Of a DNA stretch of 64,000 bases, positions 8,026 to 16,761 are shown piece after piece. Within the stretch, counting starts at the first letter, position 1. Each line of letters starts with the position of its first letter. The notes beneath the pieces are model-generated. The model worked only from the letters and a program-made list of their open reading frames with translations, was not told where the DNA came from and ran no database searches. Position numbers and translations under genes: made by a program. Source of the stretch: Pseudoruegeria sp. SK021 (GTDB lineage: Bacteria; Pseudomonadota; Alphaproteobacteria; Rhodobacterales; Rhodobacteraceae); assembly GCF_002119405.1 (NCBI RefSeq), contig NZ_MTBG01000011.1, forward strand, positions 1-64,000, read 5' to 3'.

Positions 8026-8333
8026 TTGCGTGCTCCCGATCGCCCTAGGTGGCGAAGAATGTTGTCATTTCGCACTCTGTAGCGACCGGAATTGTCAATG
8101 GCCGCCGCCGTGCTGGGCGTCCCGGCGAGGGGCGCCTGCCGCAGTCCTATAGGACGGATGTATCGAAAAACAGTGTCTTTTCAACAGTTAGCGCAATCAC
8201 GGGCGATGTTTGCGCAACCATGGTTAGCGCCTGTGCTTGGGGCGCGTTTAGGCAATCTTTCCGCTTTATGGGCCAAATGAGGCAGGGGTGCGCGATTCGC
8301 ACGAGAGGTGTTGTTGAGTGTCAGGGGGTTATG
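8026..8333. promoter_or_regulatory. divergent intergenic region pckA / response regulator, with a palindromic operator candidate
   Basis: This 308-bp spacer holds no gene and must contain both divergent promoters. The clearest element is GCGCAACCATGGTTAGCGC at 8212-8230: AACCATGGTT is a perfect palindrome, and GCGC arms flank it with one extra base on the right. A further TTAGCGC lies about 36 bp to the left (8188-8194). The spacing suggests paired operator sites for a dimeric regulator, possibly the ChvI-like protein itself. The binding protein is unknown. Confidence 0.45.
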
Positions 8334-9122
8334 ATGGACTGGAGTTCAGTCACAGACATCCGCAGGGGTGCGGATGTCGAGGCGCGCCGTGTGGCGTTGA
8401 TTTGTCAGGATGGGGCGTTTCGTCGTGAATTGGCCGCGCTGCTGCGGGCGGCGGGATTGGTGCCATTGATTGGGGCGCAGGCCGAGGCCGCGTCGCGGTT
8501 GCAAGCCAAGTGCGGCGGCTTGGATGACGGGCCAAAGGCCAAAGCGCCCGATTTGGTGGTCTTGGAGTTAAGCGCTGTGAGTGGTCCGCGCGCGGCGGTG
8601 GTGCAGCAGTATCGCGACCGTTGGGCGGTGCCGTTTTTGGTGCTGGCGGATGGCGATGATGACCGCGAGGAAATCGCCTGTTGGCAGGCCGGTGCGGATG
8701 ATTACCTGCGCCCGCCGGTGCGGATCAAGCCGCTGGTCGCGCGGATCCTGCGCTGGTTGGATCGGTTGTCGCCGGTATCAGAGTTGCCGGATCGGCGCGG
8801 CAGCGATGACCGGGTTCTGGCGCAGGGGGCGTTGAATATGGACGCGCGCTGTCATTTGGTGACGTGGCAGGGGCGGCGGGTGCCCCTGACCCAGACCGAA
8901 TTTCGGGTACTTCAGGCGCTGGCCCGCCGTCCCGGTCACGTCAAAACCCGCGAACAGCTGCTGGATGTGGCCTATGGCGACGGAGGGGATGTGGAGGATC
9001 GCAGCATCGACAGTCACATCAAACGGCTGCGTAAGAAGATCCGCACGGTGGATCCTGAGTTTGCGGCGATCGAAACCCTGTATGGCATCGGTTATCGCTA
9101 TGCCCATCCGCGTCAATCCTGA
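8334..9122 (+). CDS. ChvI-derived response regulator with degenerate receiver domain
   Basis: A 262-residue OmpR/ChvI-type regulator. The C-terminal winged helix is well conserved and ChvI-like (LTQTEFRVLQALARRPG, SIDSHIKRLRKKI, ETLYGIGYRY). The N-terminal receiver is recognisable but has lost its phosphorylation chemistry: the acidic pair is C24-Q25, the phospho-acceptor Asp position is Glu (VVLELS, E78), the conserved Thr/Ser is Ala105, and the conserved Lys before Pro is Pro127. It therefore probably acts without phosphorylation, with Glu perhaps mimicking the active state. In related genomes chvI is followed by the sensor kinase gene chvG and then hprK. Here hprK follows after 173 bp and no kinase gene is present. 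The ATG at 8334 (or the adjacent one at 8331) follows a G-rich element. Target genes probably include pckA, by analogy. Confidence 0.85.
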   Translation: MDWSSVTDIRRGADVEARRVALICQDGAFRRELAALLRAAGLVPLIGAQAEAASRLQAKCGGLDDGPKAKAPDLVVLELSAVSGPRAAVVQQYRDRWAVPFLVLADGDDDREEIACWQAGADDYLRPPVRIKPLVARILRWLDRLSPVSELPDRRGSDDRVLAQGALNMDARCHLVTWQGRRVPLTQTEFRVLQALARRPGHVKTREQLLDVAYGDGGDVEDRSIDSHIKRLRKKIRTVDPEFAAIETLYGIGYRYAHPRQS

Positions 9123-9203
9123 CAATCGGGCACCGGCCTAACAAAAGAGAGGGGGCTTTCGGTCACGGGAGATCAAAAAACGTACGACGCAGTCTGGTTT
9201 CAT

Positions 9204-9231
9204 TTGCCGAAAAGATTAATGTCGGCATAAC
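9204..9231 (+). promoter_or_regulatory. candidate promoter of the hprK operon
   Basis: TTGCCG, 16 bp, CATAAC gives a plausible sigma-70 pair 65 bp upstream of hprK. An inverted repeat TGCCGA (9205-9210) and TCGGCA (9222-9227) overlaps it and could be an operator. It occupies the gap where a chvG gene would be expected. The -10 box is weak. Confidence 0.35.
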
Positions 9232-9295
9232 GCCCACGGGGCGGCTGGCCCTTTGGGGTATTCCAGCGACTGTACTGCGGGAGATCTGGACAAGG

Positions 9296-9730
9296 ATGAC
9301 GGCACGATCCGAGATATGGCACGCCAGCACAGTGGTGGTGAACGGGCTGGGGATCCTGATCGAGGGCCCGTCGGGGTCGGGGAAGTCATCGCTTGCGCTG
9401 GACCTTCTGGCGCTGGGGGCTGGGCTTGTGGCCGATGACCGGACCGAGTTGCGCCGGTTTGGGGACGGTCCGGTATTGGCCGCCGCGCCCGCGACACTGC
9501 CGGCGTTGATTGAAGCCCGCGGCGTCGGTCTGTTGCCGGTCTGTCTGACTGGCCCGACGGAACTGCACTTGATCGTTGATCTGGCCCACGTCGAGACTGA
9601 GCGTCTGCCGGTGCCGCGCCAGCGTCAGGTGCTGGGGCGCAGCATCACCGTGATGTCCCGGCCACAGGGTCCGCATTTCCCGCAGGCCCTGATCCAATAT
9701 GCCAAAGGGCAGGCAGGGGCCTTGACGTGA
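9296..9730 (+). CDS. hprK: HPr kinase/phosphorylase, short alphaproteobacterial form
   Basis: A 144-residue protein containing only the C-terminal catalytic domain of HprK. Walker A is GPSGSGKSS (residues 24-32), and the nucleotide/Mg region ADDRTE follows at 46-51. The usual 130-residue N-terminal domain of Firmicutes HprK is absent, as is typical for alphaproteobacteria. The enzyme phosphorylates and dephosphorylates the regulatory serine of HPr, encoded downstream. It is the first gene of the hprK-rapZ-EIIA-HPr operon; its stop overlaps the rapZ start (GTGA), indicating translational coupling. Its role is regulatory rather than sugar transport, since no sugar permease component is nearby. 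Confidence 0.9.
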   Translation: MTARSEIWHASTVVVNGLGILIEGPSGSGKSSLALDLLALGAGLVADDRTELRRFGDGPVLAAAPATLPALIEARGVGLLPVCLTGPTELHLIVDLAHVETERLPVPRQRQVLGRSITVMSRPQGPHFPQALIQYAKGQAGALT

Positions 9731-10677
9731 TACGGGACGAGACTGCGGACATCGCCGCCACCAACGCCGCCCAATTCCGCATCGTTCTGGTCACCGGACC
9801 GTCCGGGGCAGGGCGCTCCACCGCGGTTAAGGTGCTGGAAGATCTGGATTGCGAGGCGATCGACAACCTGCCGCTCAGTCTGGTGCCGCGGCTGTTGGAA
9901 GGACCGGCGCTGACCCGGACCCTCGTGCTGGGCATTGATGTCCGCAATCGCGATTTCAGCACCAACGGCTTCTTGCAGATGGTGCAGACCCTGCGCGCCC
10001 GAGAGGCCGCGCTGGAGATATTGTACCTCGATTGCAGTCCGGACGTGTTGTTGCGCCGCTTTTCAGAAACCCGGCGCCGCCATCCCATGGCCCCGGAAGA
10101 CAGCCCGCAACTGGGGATCGACCGAGAACTGGCGCTGCTTGCGCCGATTCGGCGCAATGCCGATCTGTTGATCGATACCTCGGACCTGACACCGCATGAT
10201 CTGCGTGCCGAATTGGCCCGTTGGTTCGATCCGGGGGGGCCGCAGCGGCTGGCAGTGACGGTGCATTCCTTCTCTTACAAGCGCGGCTTGCCGCCGGGGA
10301 TCGACATGGCCTTCGATTGCCGTTTTCTGAAGAACCCCCATTGGGAGCCGGCGTTGCGACCGCTGGATGGGCGCGATCCGCAGGTGGTGGCCCATATCGC
10401 CACCGACGCCCGGTTCTCGGGGTTTTTCGACAAGACCCTTGATCTGGCCGAGTTCCTGCTGCCGGCCTATATCGAAGAGGGCAAGGCGCATTTGTCGATC
10501 GGCTTCGGCTGCACTGGCGGCCAGCACCGGTCGGTGGCCATGGCTGAAGGCATTGCCGCCAGTCTGCGGGCGCAAGGTTGGGCGGTGTCGCTGCGCCATC
10601 ACGAACTGGAGCGCCGTGGCCAGATTGGTGCCGCATCCGAGGCAGCCCGGACCGCCAAGACAGGAGTCCCCGGATGA
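9727..10677 (+). CDS. rapZ: RapZ-family nucleotide-binding protein
   Basis: A 316-residue protein of the RapZ (YvcJ) family, starting at GTG within the hprK stop. The Walker A motif reads GPSGAGRST (residues 24-32), with Arg replacing the usual Lys, a substitution I believe is also seen in relatives. EAIDNLPL follows (about 48-55). The C-terminal domain carries [11 protein letters not shown] (about 260-270), the RapZ hallmark thought to bind metabolite or RNA. In E. coli RapZ controls glucosamine-6-phosphate synthase through small RNAs; the alphaproteobacterial target is not established. It lies between hprK and the EIIA gene and overlaps the latter by ATGA, so it belongs to the regulatory PTS unit. 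Confidence 0.9.
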   Translation: MIRDETADIAATNAAQFRIVLVTGPSGAGRSTAVKVLEDLDCEAIDNLPLSLVPRLLEGPALTRTLVLGIDVRNRDFSTNGFLQMVQTLRAREAALEILYLDCSPDVLLRRFSETRRRHPMAPEDSPQLGIDRELALLAPIRRNADLLIDTSDLTPHDLRAELARWFDPGGPQRLAVTVHSFSYKRGLPPGIDMAFDCRFLKNPHWEPALRPLDGRDPQVVAHIATDARFSGFFDKTLDLAEFLLPAYIEEGKAHLSIGFGCTGGQHRSVAMAEGIAASLRAQGWAVSLRHHELERRGQIGAASEAARTAKTGVPG

Positions 10678-11066
10678 TCGGCATAGTCCTGGTGGCGCAT
10701 GGCGGTTTGGCCCGCGAATTTCTGGCCACGGTTGAGCATGTTCTGGGCAAACAGGCGGCGATTCGGGCCATTTCAATCGGAGTGCAGGAAGACCGCGTCG
10801 CCAAGGCGCGCGAGATCCTTGAAGCGACCGCGCAGGTCGATTGTGGGGCAGGTGTGGTGGTGGTGGTGGACATGTTCGGCGGCTCGCCGTCGAATCTGTC
10901 TTTGCCGGCGTGTGACCGGCCGGATCGGCTGATTGTCTATGGTGCGAACCTGCCAATGTTGGTCAAAATGGTCCGTGTCCGGCATCTTCCCCTGCGCGAC
11001 GCGGTGACCCGGGCGGTGCAAGATGGGCGGAAATACCTTGATTGCTTCGACGCTTTCGGCAATTGA
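10674..11066 (+). CDS. PTS EIIA component, mannose type
   Basis: A 130-residue EIIA-Man domain protein. The N-terminus [16 protein letters not shown] carries the phosphorylated His9, and [13 protein letters not shown] (about residues 61-73) is the family's second signature. It would accept phosphate from the adjacent HPr. No EIIB, EIIC or EIID gene is present, so it is likely a regulatory output protein, as in other alphaproteobacterial PTS systems that sense nitrogen or carbon status. Start and rapZ stop overlap as ATGA. Enzyme I is not encoded in the window. Confidence 0.9.
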   Translation: MIGIVLVAHGGLAREFLATVEHVLGKQAAIRAISIGVQEDRVAKAREILEATAQVDCGAGVVVVVDMFGGSPSNLSLPACDRPDRLIVYGANLPMLVKMVRVRHLPLRDAVTRAVQDGRKYLDCFDAFGN

Positions 11067-11076
11067 CGGCAACAGT

Positions 11077-11355
11077 ATGACTGATCCAATTACCAAGACC
11101 TTGAAAATCATCAACCAGAAGGGGCTTCACGCCCGTGCGTCGGCCCGTATGGTCGAGGTGGTGGATGCCCATGACGCCGATGCCGAAGTCCTGCGCGATG
11201 GGCTCAGTGCCTCGGGGGACAGCATCATGGGCCTGCTGATGCTGGGCGCGTCACTGGGCACCAGTATTGAGGTGCGGACCCGGGGGGCCGAAGCGTTGGC
11301 CCTGTCTGACGCGCTGGAACAACTGGTGGCGAATCGCTTTGGCGAAGAGTTTTAA
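11077..11355 (+). CDS. HPr phosphocarrier protein
   Basis: A 92-residue HPr. The active-site His18 lies in KGLHARASA, and the regulatory serine targeted by HprK is S49 in SGDSIMGLLML. Both phosphorylation sites are intact, so the protein can be charged by enzyme I at His and by HprK at Ser. It is the last gene of the four-gene regulatory PTS operon, starting 10 bp after the EIIA stop. The protein is often named PtsH or NPr in related genomes; which paralogue name applies cannot be decided from sequence alone. Confidence 0.92.
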   Translation: MTDPITKTLKIINQKGLHARASARMVEVVDAHDADAEVLRDGLSASGDSIMGLLMLGASLGTSIEVRTRGAEALALSDALEQLVANRFGEEF

Positions 11356-11405
11356 CATGATCCGCTACACTGCCTTTGGGCGCGCCTTCGGGCGTGTGAA
11401 CGCCG

Positions 11406-12305
11406 ATGGTTGATCGGGTCGGCCACCCGGCGGCGCCGCCGTCGGACTATGTGCCTTATGACAAGCGCAAGCTGTCGTATGCGTCGACCTTTGACAGTCC
11501 TGTTCATGCCTTTGCGATCAAGGTCTTGGAATGGACGACCGGCAAGCTGACATTGCTGCGCCTGATCCGCCGGTTCGAACGGGATGGTGTGCCGCAAGGA
11601 CAGGCCTTCTGGTCGCGGGCCTTGGCGGTCATGGGGATTGAACTGAAGACGCCTGAGGCGCAAATCCGTAATATTCCGGCGGACGGGCCGGTGGTGATCG
11701 TGGCGAACCATCCGCATGGCTTGGTGGATGGCATGGTTCTGGCCGAGATGATCGGGCGGGTGCGCGATGATTACAAAATTCTGACCCGGTCGCTGCTGGC
11801 CAGCGTCGACGAGGTCAAACGCTATATGATCCCGGTGCCGTTCGTGCATGAAGAAGACGCGTTGCAGCAGAATTTGGCGATGCGCCAGCGGGCGATGGAT
11901 CACTTGGGGCTGGGCGGCGTCATCGTGCTGTTTCCGTCGGGTGTGGTGGCCAGCTCGCACAGCCTGTTCGGCCCGGCCATTGAGGCCGACTGGAACGCGT
12001 TTACCGCCAAGATGATCCTGCGCAGCGGCGCGACGGTGGTGCCGGTATATTTCCCCGGGCAGAACAGCCGGACCTATCAGATTGCCAACCGGATTTCGGC
12101 GACCCTGCGTCAGGGGCTGTTGATCCACGAGGTTGTGCATGCGCTGAACCAGCCGCAGAAACCTGTGGTGGGCGCGCCGATCTTGCCCGAGGATTGCGCC
12201 CGCTGGCGCGGCGATCCGCGCGGGTTCATGGCGTGGCTGCGCGAGCGGACCCTGACCCTGACCGACGCGGATGCCGAAGGCACGCCGCCTGCATCCGGGC
12301 GCTGA
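11406..12305 (+). CDS. lysophospholipid acyltransferase-like protein (PlsC superfamily)
   Basis: A 299-residue acyltransferase of the PlsC superfamily. The catalytic block is VIVANHPHGLVDG (about residues 97-109), with NH at 101-102 and Asp108, and FPSGVVA later corresponds to the substrate-binding block III. The spacing of His to Asp is that of the hemolysin-like subgroup rather than the classical NHX4D. It probably transfers an acyl chain to a lysophospholipid or an aminolipid such as ornithine lipid; the exact acceptor is not deducible. It follows HPr by 50 bp and may be cotranscribed with the PTS operon, but it converges with parC. Confidence 0.8.
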   Translation: MVDRVGHPAAPPSDYVPYDKRKLSYASTFDSPVHAFAIKVLEWTTGKLTLLRLIRRFERDGVPQGQAFWSRALAVMGIELKTPEAQIRNIPADGPVVIVANHPHGLVDGMVLAEMIGRVRDDYKILTRSLLASVDEVKRYMIPVPFVHEEDALQQNLAMRQRAMDHLGLGGVIVLFPSGVVASSHSLFGPAIEADWNAFTAKMILRSGATVVPVYFPGQNSRTYQIANRISATLRQGLLIHEVVHALNQPQKPVVGAPILPEDCARWRGDPRGFMAWLRERTLTLTDADAEGTPPASGR

Positions 12306-12399
12306 TCGCCGTTCGGGCCGCGATCTGACCGCTAATTTTCGGACAATGTTTCGACGCCGCCGTGTTGCAGGGTGCCTGCGCCGGGCAACTGTGCGGGGG

Positions 12400-12423
12400 C
12401 AGAAGGCCGGTGCCGGCCCTCTG
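12400..12423. terminator. stem-loop between convergent acyltransferase and parC genes
   Basis: CAGAAGGCC and GGCCCTCTG form a 9-bp stem with one mismatch around a GGTGCC loop that can itself extend pairing. It lies in the 137-bp convergent gap; no clear T tract follows on either strand, so it is a weak bidirectional terminator candidate. Confidence 0.35.
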
Positions 12424-12442
12424 CGATTGTGCGCCGGTCAGC

Positions 12443-14692
12443 TTACGAGGTGAACCGGTTGTTCCGGGGGAAGCCGCGCGGCGCCATTCGGCCAGTTCCG
12501 GCGCGCGCGCCCGTCCATTCTTCCAGATTGGCCTCCAGCCGGGTGCGTCCGGCGGGGTCTTTCCAGCTGAGGCCGTCGGCAAGGGTGAAGGTGATGACAT
12601 CACACAGGCCACCATCCTTGAACTTCTGCATCCGCACGCCTTTGCCGCGGCCCATCTCGGGCAGATCGGAGACCGGGAAAACCAGCAGCTTGCGGTTGTC
12701 ACCGACACTGGCCACGTGATCGCCGCGCACCGGTTTGCACAGCAGCGCCCGGGACGGGGCGCGGACATTCAACACCTGCCGTCCGGTCCGGGTCTGGGCC
12801 AGCACGTCATCCTCGGGCACGACAAAGCCGTCGCCGGAGGTCGAGGCCACCAGCAGGCGCCGCCCGGGCTGATGAATAAACAGGGCCACGATTTCGGCAT
12901 CATTGGGCAGATCGACCATCAGGCGGACCGGTTCACCCATGCCGCGCCCACCGGGCAGGCTGGAAACGGACAGGGTGTAGAACCGCCCGTTGGCCCCGAA
13001 CAACAGCAAGCGGTCGGTGGTTTCGGCGTGGAACAGGAAGCGGCCTTCGTCGCCATCCTTGAATTTCGGGGTCTGATCGAGGGCGACATGGCCTTTCATC
13101 GCCCGAATCCAGCCCATCTTTGAGCAAACGATGGTCACCGGTTCCCGGTCGATCATCGCCTCAATCGGCATTTCCGCGATTTCGATGGCCCGCGCGAAGG
13201 TGCTGCGCCGGGCCCCGTTCGGGCTGTTCGCGCCGAAGGTCTTGCGGATCTCGCGCAGTTGTCCGGCGATATGGGCCCATTGCAGGTCTTCGCTGTCGAG
13301 CAGATCGACCAAACCAGCGCGCTCGGCCATCAGGGCGTCGCGTTCGTTGCGCAGCTCCATTTCTTCGAGACGGCGCAGGCTGCGCAGACGCATGTTCAAA
13401 ATGGCTTCGGCTTGGACATCGCTGAGATGGAACTCGGCCATCATCACCGGCTTGGGCTCGTCCATGGTGCGGATGATTTCGATCACGCGGTCGAGGTTGA
13501 GGAAGGCGATGATATAGCCTTCCAGCACTTCCAACCGGTGGTCGATCTTGCCAAGCCGGAACCGCGACCGTCGTTGCAGCACTTCTTGGCGGTGATCCAG
13601 AAAGGCGCGCAGCACTTCCTTGAGCGAGCAGACCTTGGGCGTGCGCCCGTCAATCAGCACGTTCATGTTCATCGAGAACCGGGTTTCCAGTTCGGACAGC
13701 CGGAACAGGGTGGCCATCAGCACCTCGGCCTCGACATTGCGCGAGCGGGGTTCCAGCACGATGCGAATGTCATCAGCCGATTCGTCGCGAACATCGGCCA
13801 GAATCGGGGCCCGTTTCGACTGGATCAGCTCGGCCAGCTTTTCGATCAGCTTGGACTTCTGCACCTGATAGGGGATCTCGGTGACGATGATCTGCCACTG
13901 GCCCCGGCCCAGATCCTCAATCTCCCAGCGCGAGCGCAGGCGGAAAGCGCCGCGCCCGGTGCGATAGGTTTCAAGGATGGTTTCAGGTGGTTCAACAATC
14001 ACGCCGCCGGTGGGGAAGTCCGGTCCGGGGATGTGATTGACGAGGGTCTCATCAAGGGCATTGGGCGATTTGATCAGATGCAGGCAGGCCTCGACCAATT
14101 CCCCGATATTATGCGGCGGAATGTTGGTGGCCATGCCCACCGCAATCCCGCTGGAGCCGTTGGCCAACAGGTTGGGATAGGCCGCTGGCAAGACTGCAGG
14201 TTCAGTCAGGGTGCCGTCATAGTTTTCGCGAAAATCGACGGCGTCCTCGTTCAGCCCTTCCATCAGGGCTTCGGCGGCGGCGGTCAGGCGGGCCTCGGTA
14301 TAGCGCGAGGCGGCCGGATTATCGCCGTCGATATTGCCGAAATTGCCCTGACCGTCGACCAGCGGATAGCGCACTGCGAAATCCTGCGCCAAACGCGCCA
14401 TGGCATCATAGATCGCGGCATCGCCGTGCGGGTGATAGTTGCCCATCACGTCGCCCGAGATCTTGGCCGATTTGCGGAAGCCGCCAGTGGGCGACAGGCG
14501 CAATTCCCGCATCGCATACAAGATGCGGCGGTGGACCGGCTTTAGCCCGTCCCGTGCGTCGGGCAGCGCCCGGTGCATGATGGTGGACAGAGCATAGGTC
14601 AGGTAGCGACTGCCGAGGGCGCGACGAAGCGGCTCGGTGATGTCAGATGGGGTGCTGGTCGGCACGTCGGGGGGCAGGTCTGGGTCGCTCAT
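12443..14692 (-). CDS. parC: DNA topoisomerase IV subunit A
   Basis: A 749-residue type IIA topoisomerase subunit that cuts and religates DNA to decatenate daughter chromosomes. The catalytic Tyr131 lies in [10 protein letters not shown], preceded by the [12 protein letters not shown] motif (84-95) and the [14 protein letters not shown] motif near residue 48. The length and the short beta-pinwheel C-terminal domain without a clear GyrA box fit ParC rather than GyrA. The quinolone-resistance region (around residues 85-95) reads [11 protein letters not shown], so the classical serine position is Ala, as often in alphaproteobacterial ParC. The partner parE is not in the window. The start codon follows a large intergenic region shared with the SH3 gene. 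Confidence 0.93.
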   Translation of the reverse strand: MSDPDLPPDVPTSTPSDITEPLRRALGSRYLTYALSTIMHRALPDARDGLKPVHRRILYAMRELRLSPTGGFRKSAKISGDVMGNYHPHGDAAIYDAMARLAQDFAVRYPLVDGQGNFGNIDGDNPAASRYTEARLTAAAEALMEGLNEDAVDFRENYDGTLTEPAVLPAAYPNLLANGSSGIAVGMATNIPPHNIGELVEACLHLIKSPNALDETLVNHIPGPDFPTGGVIVEPPETILETYRTGRGAFRLRSRWEIEDLGRGQWQIIVTEIPYQVQKSKLIEKLAELIQSKRAPILADVRDESADDIRIVLEPRSRNVEAEVLMATLFRLSELETRFSMNMNVLIDGRTPKVCSLKEVLRAFLDHRQEVLQRRSRFRLGKIDHRLEVLEGYIIAFLNLDRVIEIIRTMDEPKPVMMAEFHLSDVQAEAILNMRLRSLRRLEEMELRNERDALMAERAGLVDLLDSEDLQWAHIAGQLREIRKTFGANSPNGARRSTFARAIEIAEMPIEAMIDREPVTIVCSKMGWIRAMKGHVALDQTPKFKDGDEGRFLFHAETTDRLLLFGANGRFYTLSVSSLPGGRGMGEPVRLMVDLPNDAEIVALFIHQPGRRLLVASTSGDGFVVPEDDVLAQTRTGRQVLNVRAPSRALLCKPVRGDHVASVGDNRKLLVFPVSDLPEMGRGKGVRMQKFKDGGLCDVITFTLADGLSWKDPAGRTRLEANLEEWTGARAGTGRMAPRGFPRNNRFTS

Positions 14693-14853
14693 GGCTGGCT
14701 AATAGCGGCTGGACCCGGCCCGGTAAAGCGGCCACAGCGTATGGACCGGGGCAAAAACGACACGCGGCCCGTGGACCGAATCACGGTAAGGTCGCGTTGT
14801 GGTGTGAGAATGGGATACGCATGGACCTGAGGATGCGCGGGGGGCGAGGCTGA

Positions 14854-15615
14854 ATGGCACTGAAATTGACGATCTTGTTGGCGGGGCTGATATTCATGGC
14901 CATGTATCTGGCCGGGGATTCCGACGGTCCGAGCCGCAGCCGTACCGCAACAGGGGCAGGAGGGCAGACCGGGACGACGGCGCCTGACGCGCCAGCCCCG
15001 CCCGAGGCCGACCGCGCCGCAACTGCGCCGGACCCTAGCCCTGAGCCTCAGGCCGACATTGCACCGGCACCTCCGGCAGCGCCCTCAGCTTCGGATGCCC
15101 CGGTGGCGTCGATGGCCCCGGATGCTGCGCCGACCGGTCAGACCATGGCGGAGGCCGAAGCTGAAAGTGAAGTGGCCGCCGAAGCCGAGGACGACGCGCC
15201 CGTCGTGCTGCCCGGCCTTGGCATGTCTGGCCTGTCATTCGACAGTGGTTCGGACGCGTTGTCCTTGGCGGATGGGGTGCGGGCGCGCATGGCGGAAGAT
15301 CCGGCCCAACCGTTGCGCCGCCCAGAGGCCCCACCACCAGTGACCGCACAGACAGCGCCGGACGCCCCGGCCCCGGCTGCCACCGACACTGGGCCTTCCG
15401 GCAGCACGGCGCGGCCAATGGCGCGGGTGACTGCGACGGCGGTGAACCTGCGGGCGGGCCCGTCTACGGCCGAAGCGGTGGTTGGCCGGGCGTCTGAGGG
15501 CGATCTGGTGGAAGTCACCGGCACGCCGGTGCCGGGCTGGAGCGCGATTCGCGACCCGGCCACCGGCAACACGGTCTATATGGCGACCGATTTTCTGCTG
15601 ATGCAGTCGAACTGA
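14854..15615 (+). CDS. membrane-anchored SH3-domain protein
   Basis: A 253-residue protein with an N-terminal membrane anchor (about residues 4-21, LKLTILLAGLIFMAMYLA), a long Ala/Pro/Asp-rich low-complexity linker (about 25-185), and a bacterial SH3 domain at the C-terminus (TATAVNLRAGPSTAEAVVG to the end). Such proteins usually sit in the periplasm and bind cell-wall components. The specific function is unknown. The linker is probably disordered. It is followed after 7 bp by the SDR gene and is likely cotranscribed with it. Confidence 0.8.
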   Translation: MALKLTILLAGLIFMAMYLAGDSDGPSRSRTATGAGGQTGTTAPDAPAPPEADRAATAPDPSPEPQADIAPAPPAAPSASDAPVASMAPDAAPTGQTMAEAEAESEVAAEAEDDAPVVLPGLGMSGLSFDSGSDALSLADGVRARMAEDPAQPLRRPEAPPPVTAQTAPDAPAPAATDTGPSGSTARPMARVTATAVNLRAGPSTAEAVVGRASEGDLVEVTGTPVPGWSAIRDPATGNTVYMATDFLLMQSN

Positions 15616-15622
15616 GGCCCGG

Positions 15623-16483
15623 ATGTCTGACACAGGGACCCGCTCGATCCTGATTACGGGCTGTTCGTCTGGAATTGGTCTGGATGCTGCACGGCGGCTG
15701 GCCACAGACGGCTGGCAAGTATTCGCGTGCTGCCGCAAGGCCGAGGATTGCGCCCGGCTTGAGGCTGAAGGCCTGCGGGCGCCGCGCTTAGATTACGAGG
15801 ACCCGGACAGCATCGCCGCAGCGGTGACGGAAATATTGGCCGAGACGGGCGGGCGGCTGGACGCGCTGTATCACAACGGCGCCTATGCGATCCCCGGCGC
15901 ATTAGAGGACCTGCCGACCGACGGGCTGCGGGCGATTTTTGAGGCCAATCTGTTTGGCTGGCACGAGTTGACCCGTTTGGTGCTGCCGGTGATGCGGGCA
16001 CAGACGGCGGGTGCGGATCAGATGCACGGGCGGATCGTGCTGGTGTCGTCGGTGCTGGGCTTTGTGCCGACCAAGTGGCGCGGTGCCTATGTGGCGACGA
16101 AATACGCGCTGGAAGGCTATGGCGATGTGCTGCGCATGGAAATGCGCGATGTGGGGATTGCCGTCAGTTTGATTGAGCCGGGGCCGATTACCACCCGGTT
16201 TCGGATCAATGCGACCCTGCAATTCGAGCGCTGGATCGATTGGCAGGCCAGCCCGCGCGCCGACGCCTATCGGGATCGGTTGATCCCATGGCTGCGTGCC
16301 CGGCCCAAACCGGGCAAGGGGTTTGAGTTGCCGCCTGCGGCTGTGACCGATGCGCTGATCCACGCCCTGACGGCGCGGAGACCGCGGCGGCGCTATCGGG
16401 TGACGGTGCCGACCCGGGCGATGGCGGTGGCCAAGCGGGTGCTGCCAGAAGCGGCTTTGGATTGGCTGTTGCATCGGGCCTGA
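15623..16483 (+). CDS. short-chain dehydrogenase/reductase
   Basis: A 286-residue classical SDR. The cofactor motif is TGCSSGIGLDAA (about residues 12-23), the structural NAG-like motif is YHNGAY, the catalytic Ser is in VLVSSVLG, and the YxxxK pair is YVATKYALEG. The Tyr and Lys are intact, so it should be an active NAD(P)-dependent oxidoreductase. Its length and C-terminal RYRVTVPTRAM resemble SDRs related to retinol dehydrogenases, but the substrate is unknown. It is closely packed behind the SH3 gene. Confidence 0.88.
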   Translation: MSDTGTRSILITGCSSGIGLDAARRLATDGWQVFACCRKAEDCARLEAEGLRAPRLDYEDPDSIAAAVTEILAETGGRLDALYHNGAYAIPGALEDLPTDGLRAIFEANLFGWHELTRLVLPVMRAQTAGADQMHGRIVLVSSVLGFVPTKWRGAYVATKYALEGYGDVLRMEMRDVGIAVSLIEPGPITTRFRINATLQFERWIDWQASPRADAYRDRLIPWLRARPKPGKGFELPPAAVTDALIHALTARRPRRRYRVTVPTRAMAVAKRVLPEAALDWLLHRA

Positions 16484-16551
16484 CGCGGCGCATTGCGGGT
16501 TCGCTTTTGGGCCGTCCGGCCCTATGTCAGGCTCAGAAAAGGAAGCACGCC

Positions 16552-16761
16552 ATGACCAATGATCCTCTCTTCATCGTCGTTGCCCTTGCCGTTCTTGTGG
16601 TCTTCGTGATCCTGATGGTGGGCATCGGCACATTCGCCAAGGGTGGCGAGTTTAACCGCAAGCACGCCAACCGGATCATGCGTTATCGCATTGGTGCCCA
16701 ATTCTTCGCGGTGCTGCTGATATTGGGCTTTGTCGCCTATCGCCAGATCGGGGGTCAGTGA
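16552..16761 (+). CDS. twin-transmembrane HIG1-like small protein
   Basis: A 69-residue protein with two hydrophobic helices (about residues 7-28 and 46-62) separated by a basic loop KGGEFNRKHANRIMRYR. The arrangement matches small HIG1-domain or twin-transmembrane proteins that associate with respiratory complexes in alphaproteobacteria and mitochondria. The ATG at 16552 is preceded by AAAAGGAAG. Its stop TGA overlaps the ATG of the next gene, so both are translationally coupled. The link to cytochrome oxidase is family knowledge, not visible here. Confidence 0.75.
   Translation: MTNDPLFIVVALAVLVVFVILMVGIGTFAKGGEFNRKHANRIMRYRIGAQFFAVLLILGFVAYRQIGGQ

Noticed and set aside
6361-8082. 573-codon plus-strand frame over pckA
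   Set aside because: Antisense shadow; pckA on the minus strand carries all catalytic motifs.
13259-14545. 428-codon plus-strand frame over parC
   Set aside because: Shadow of parC, no start signal or known domain.
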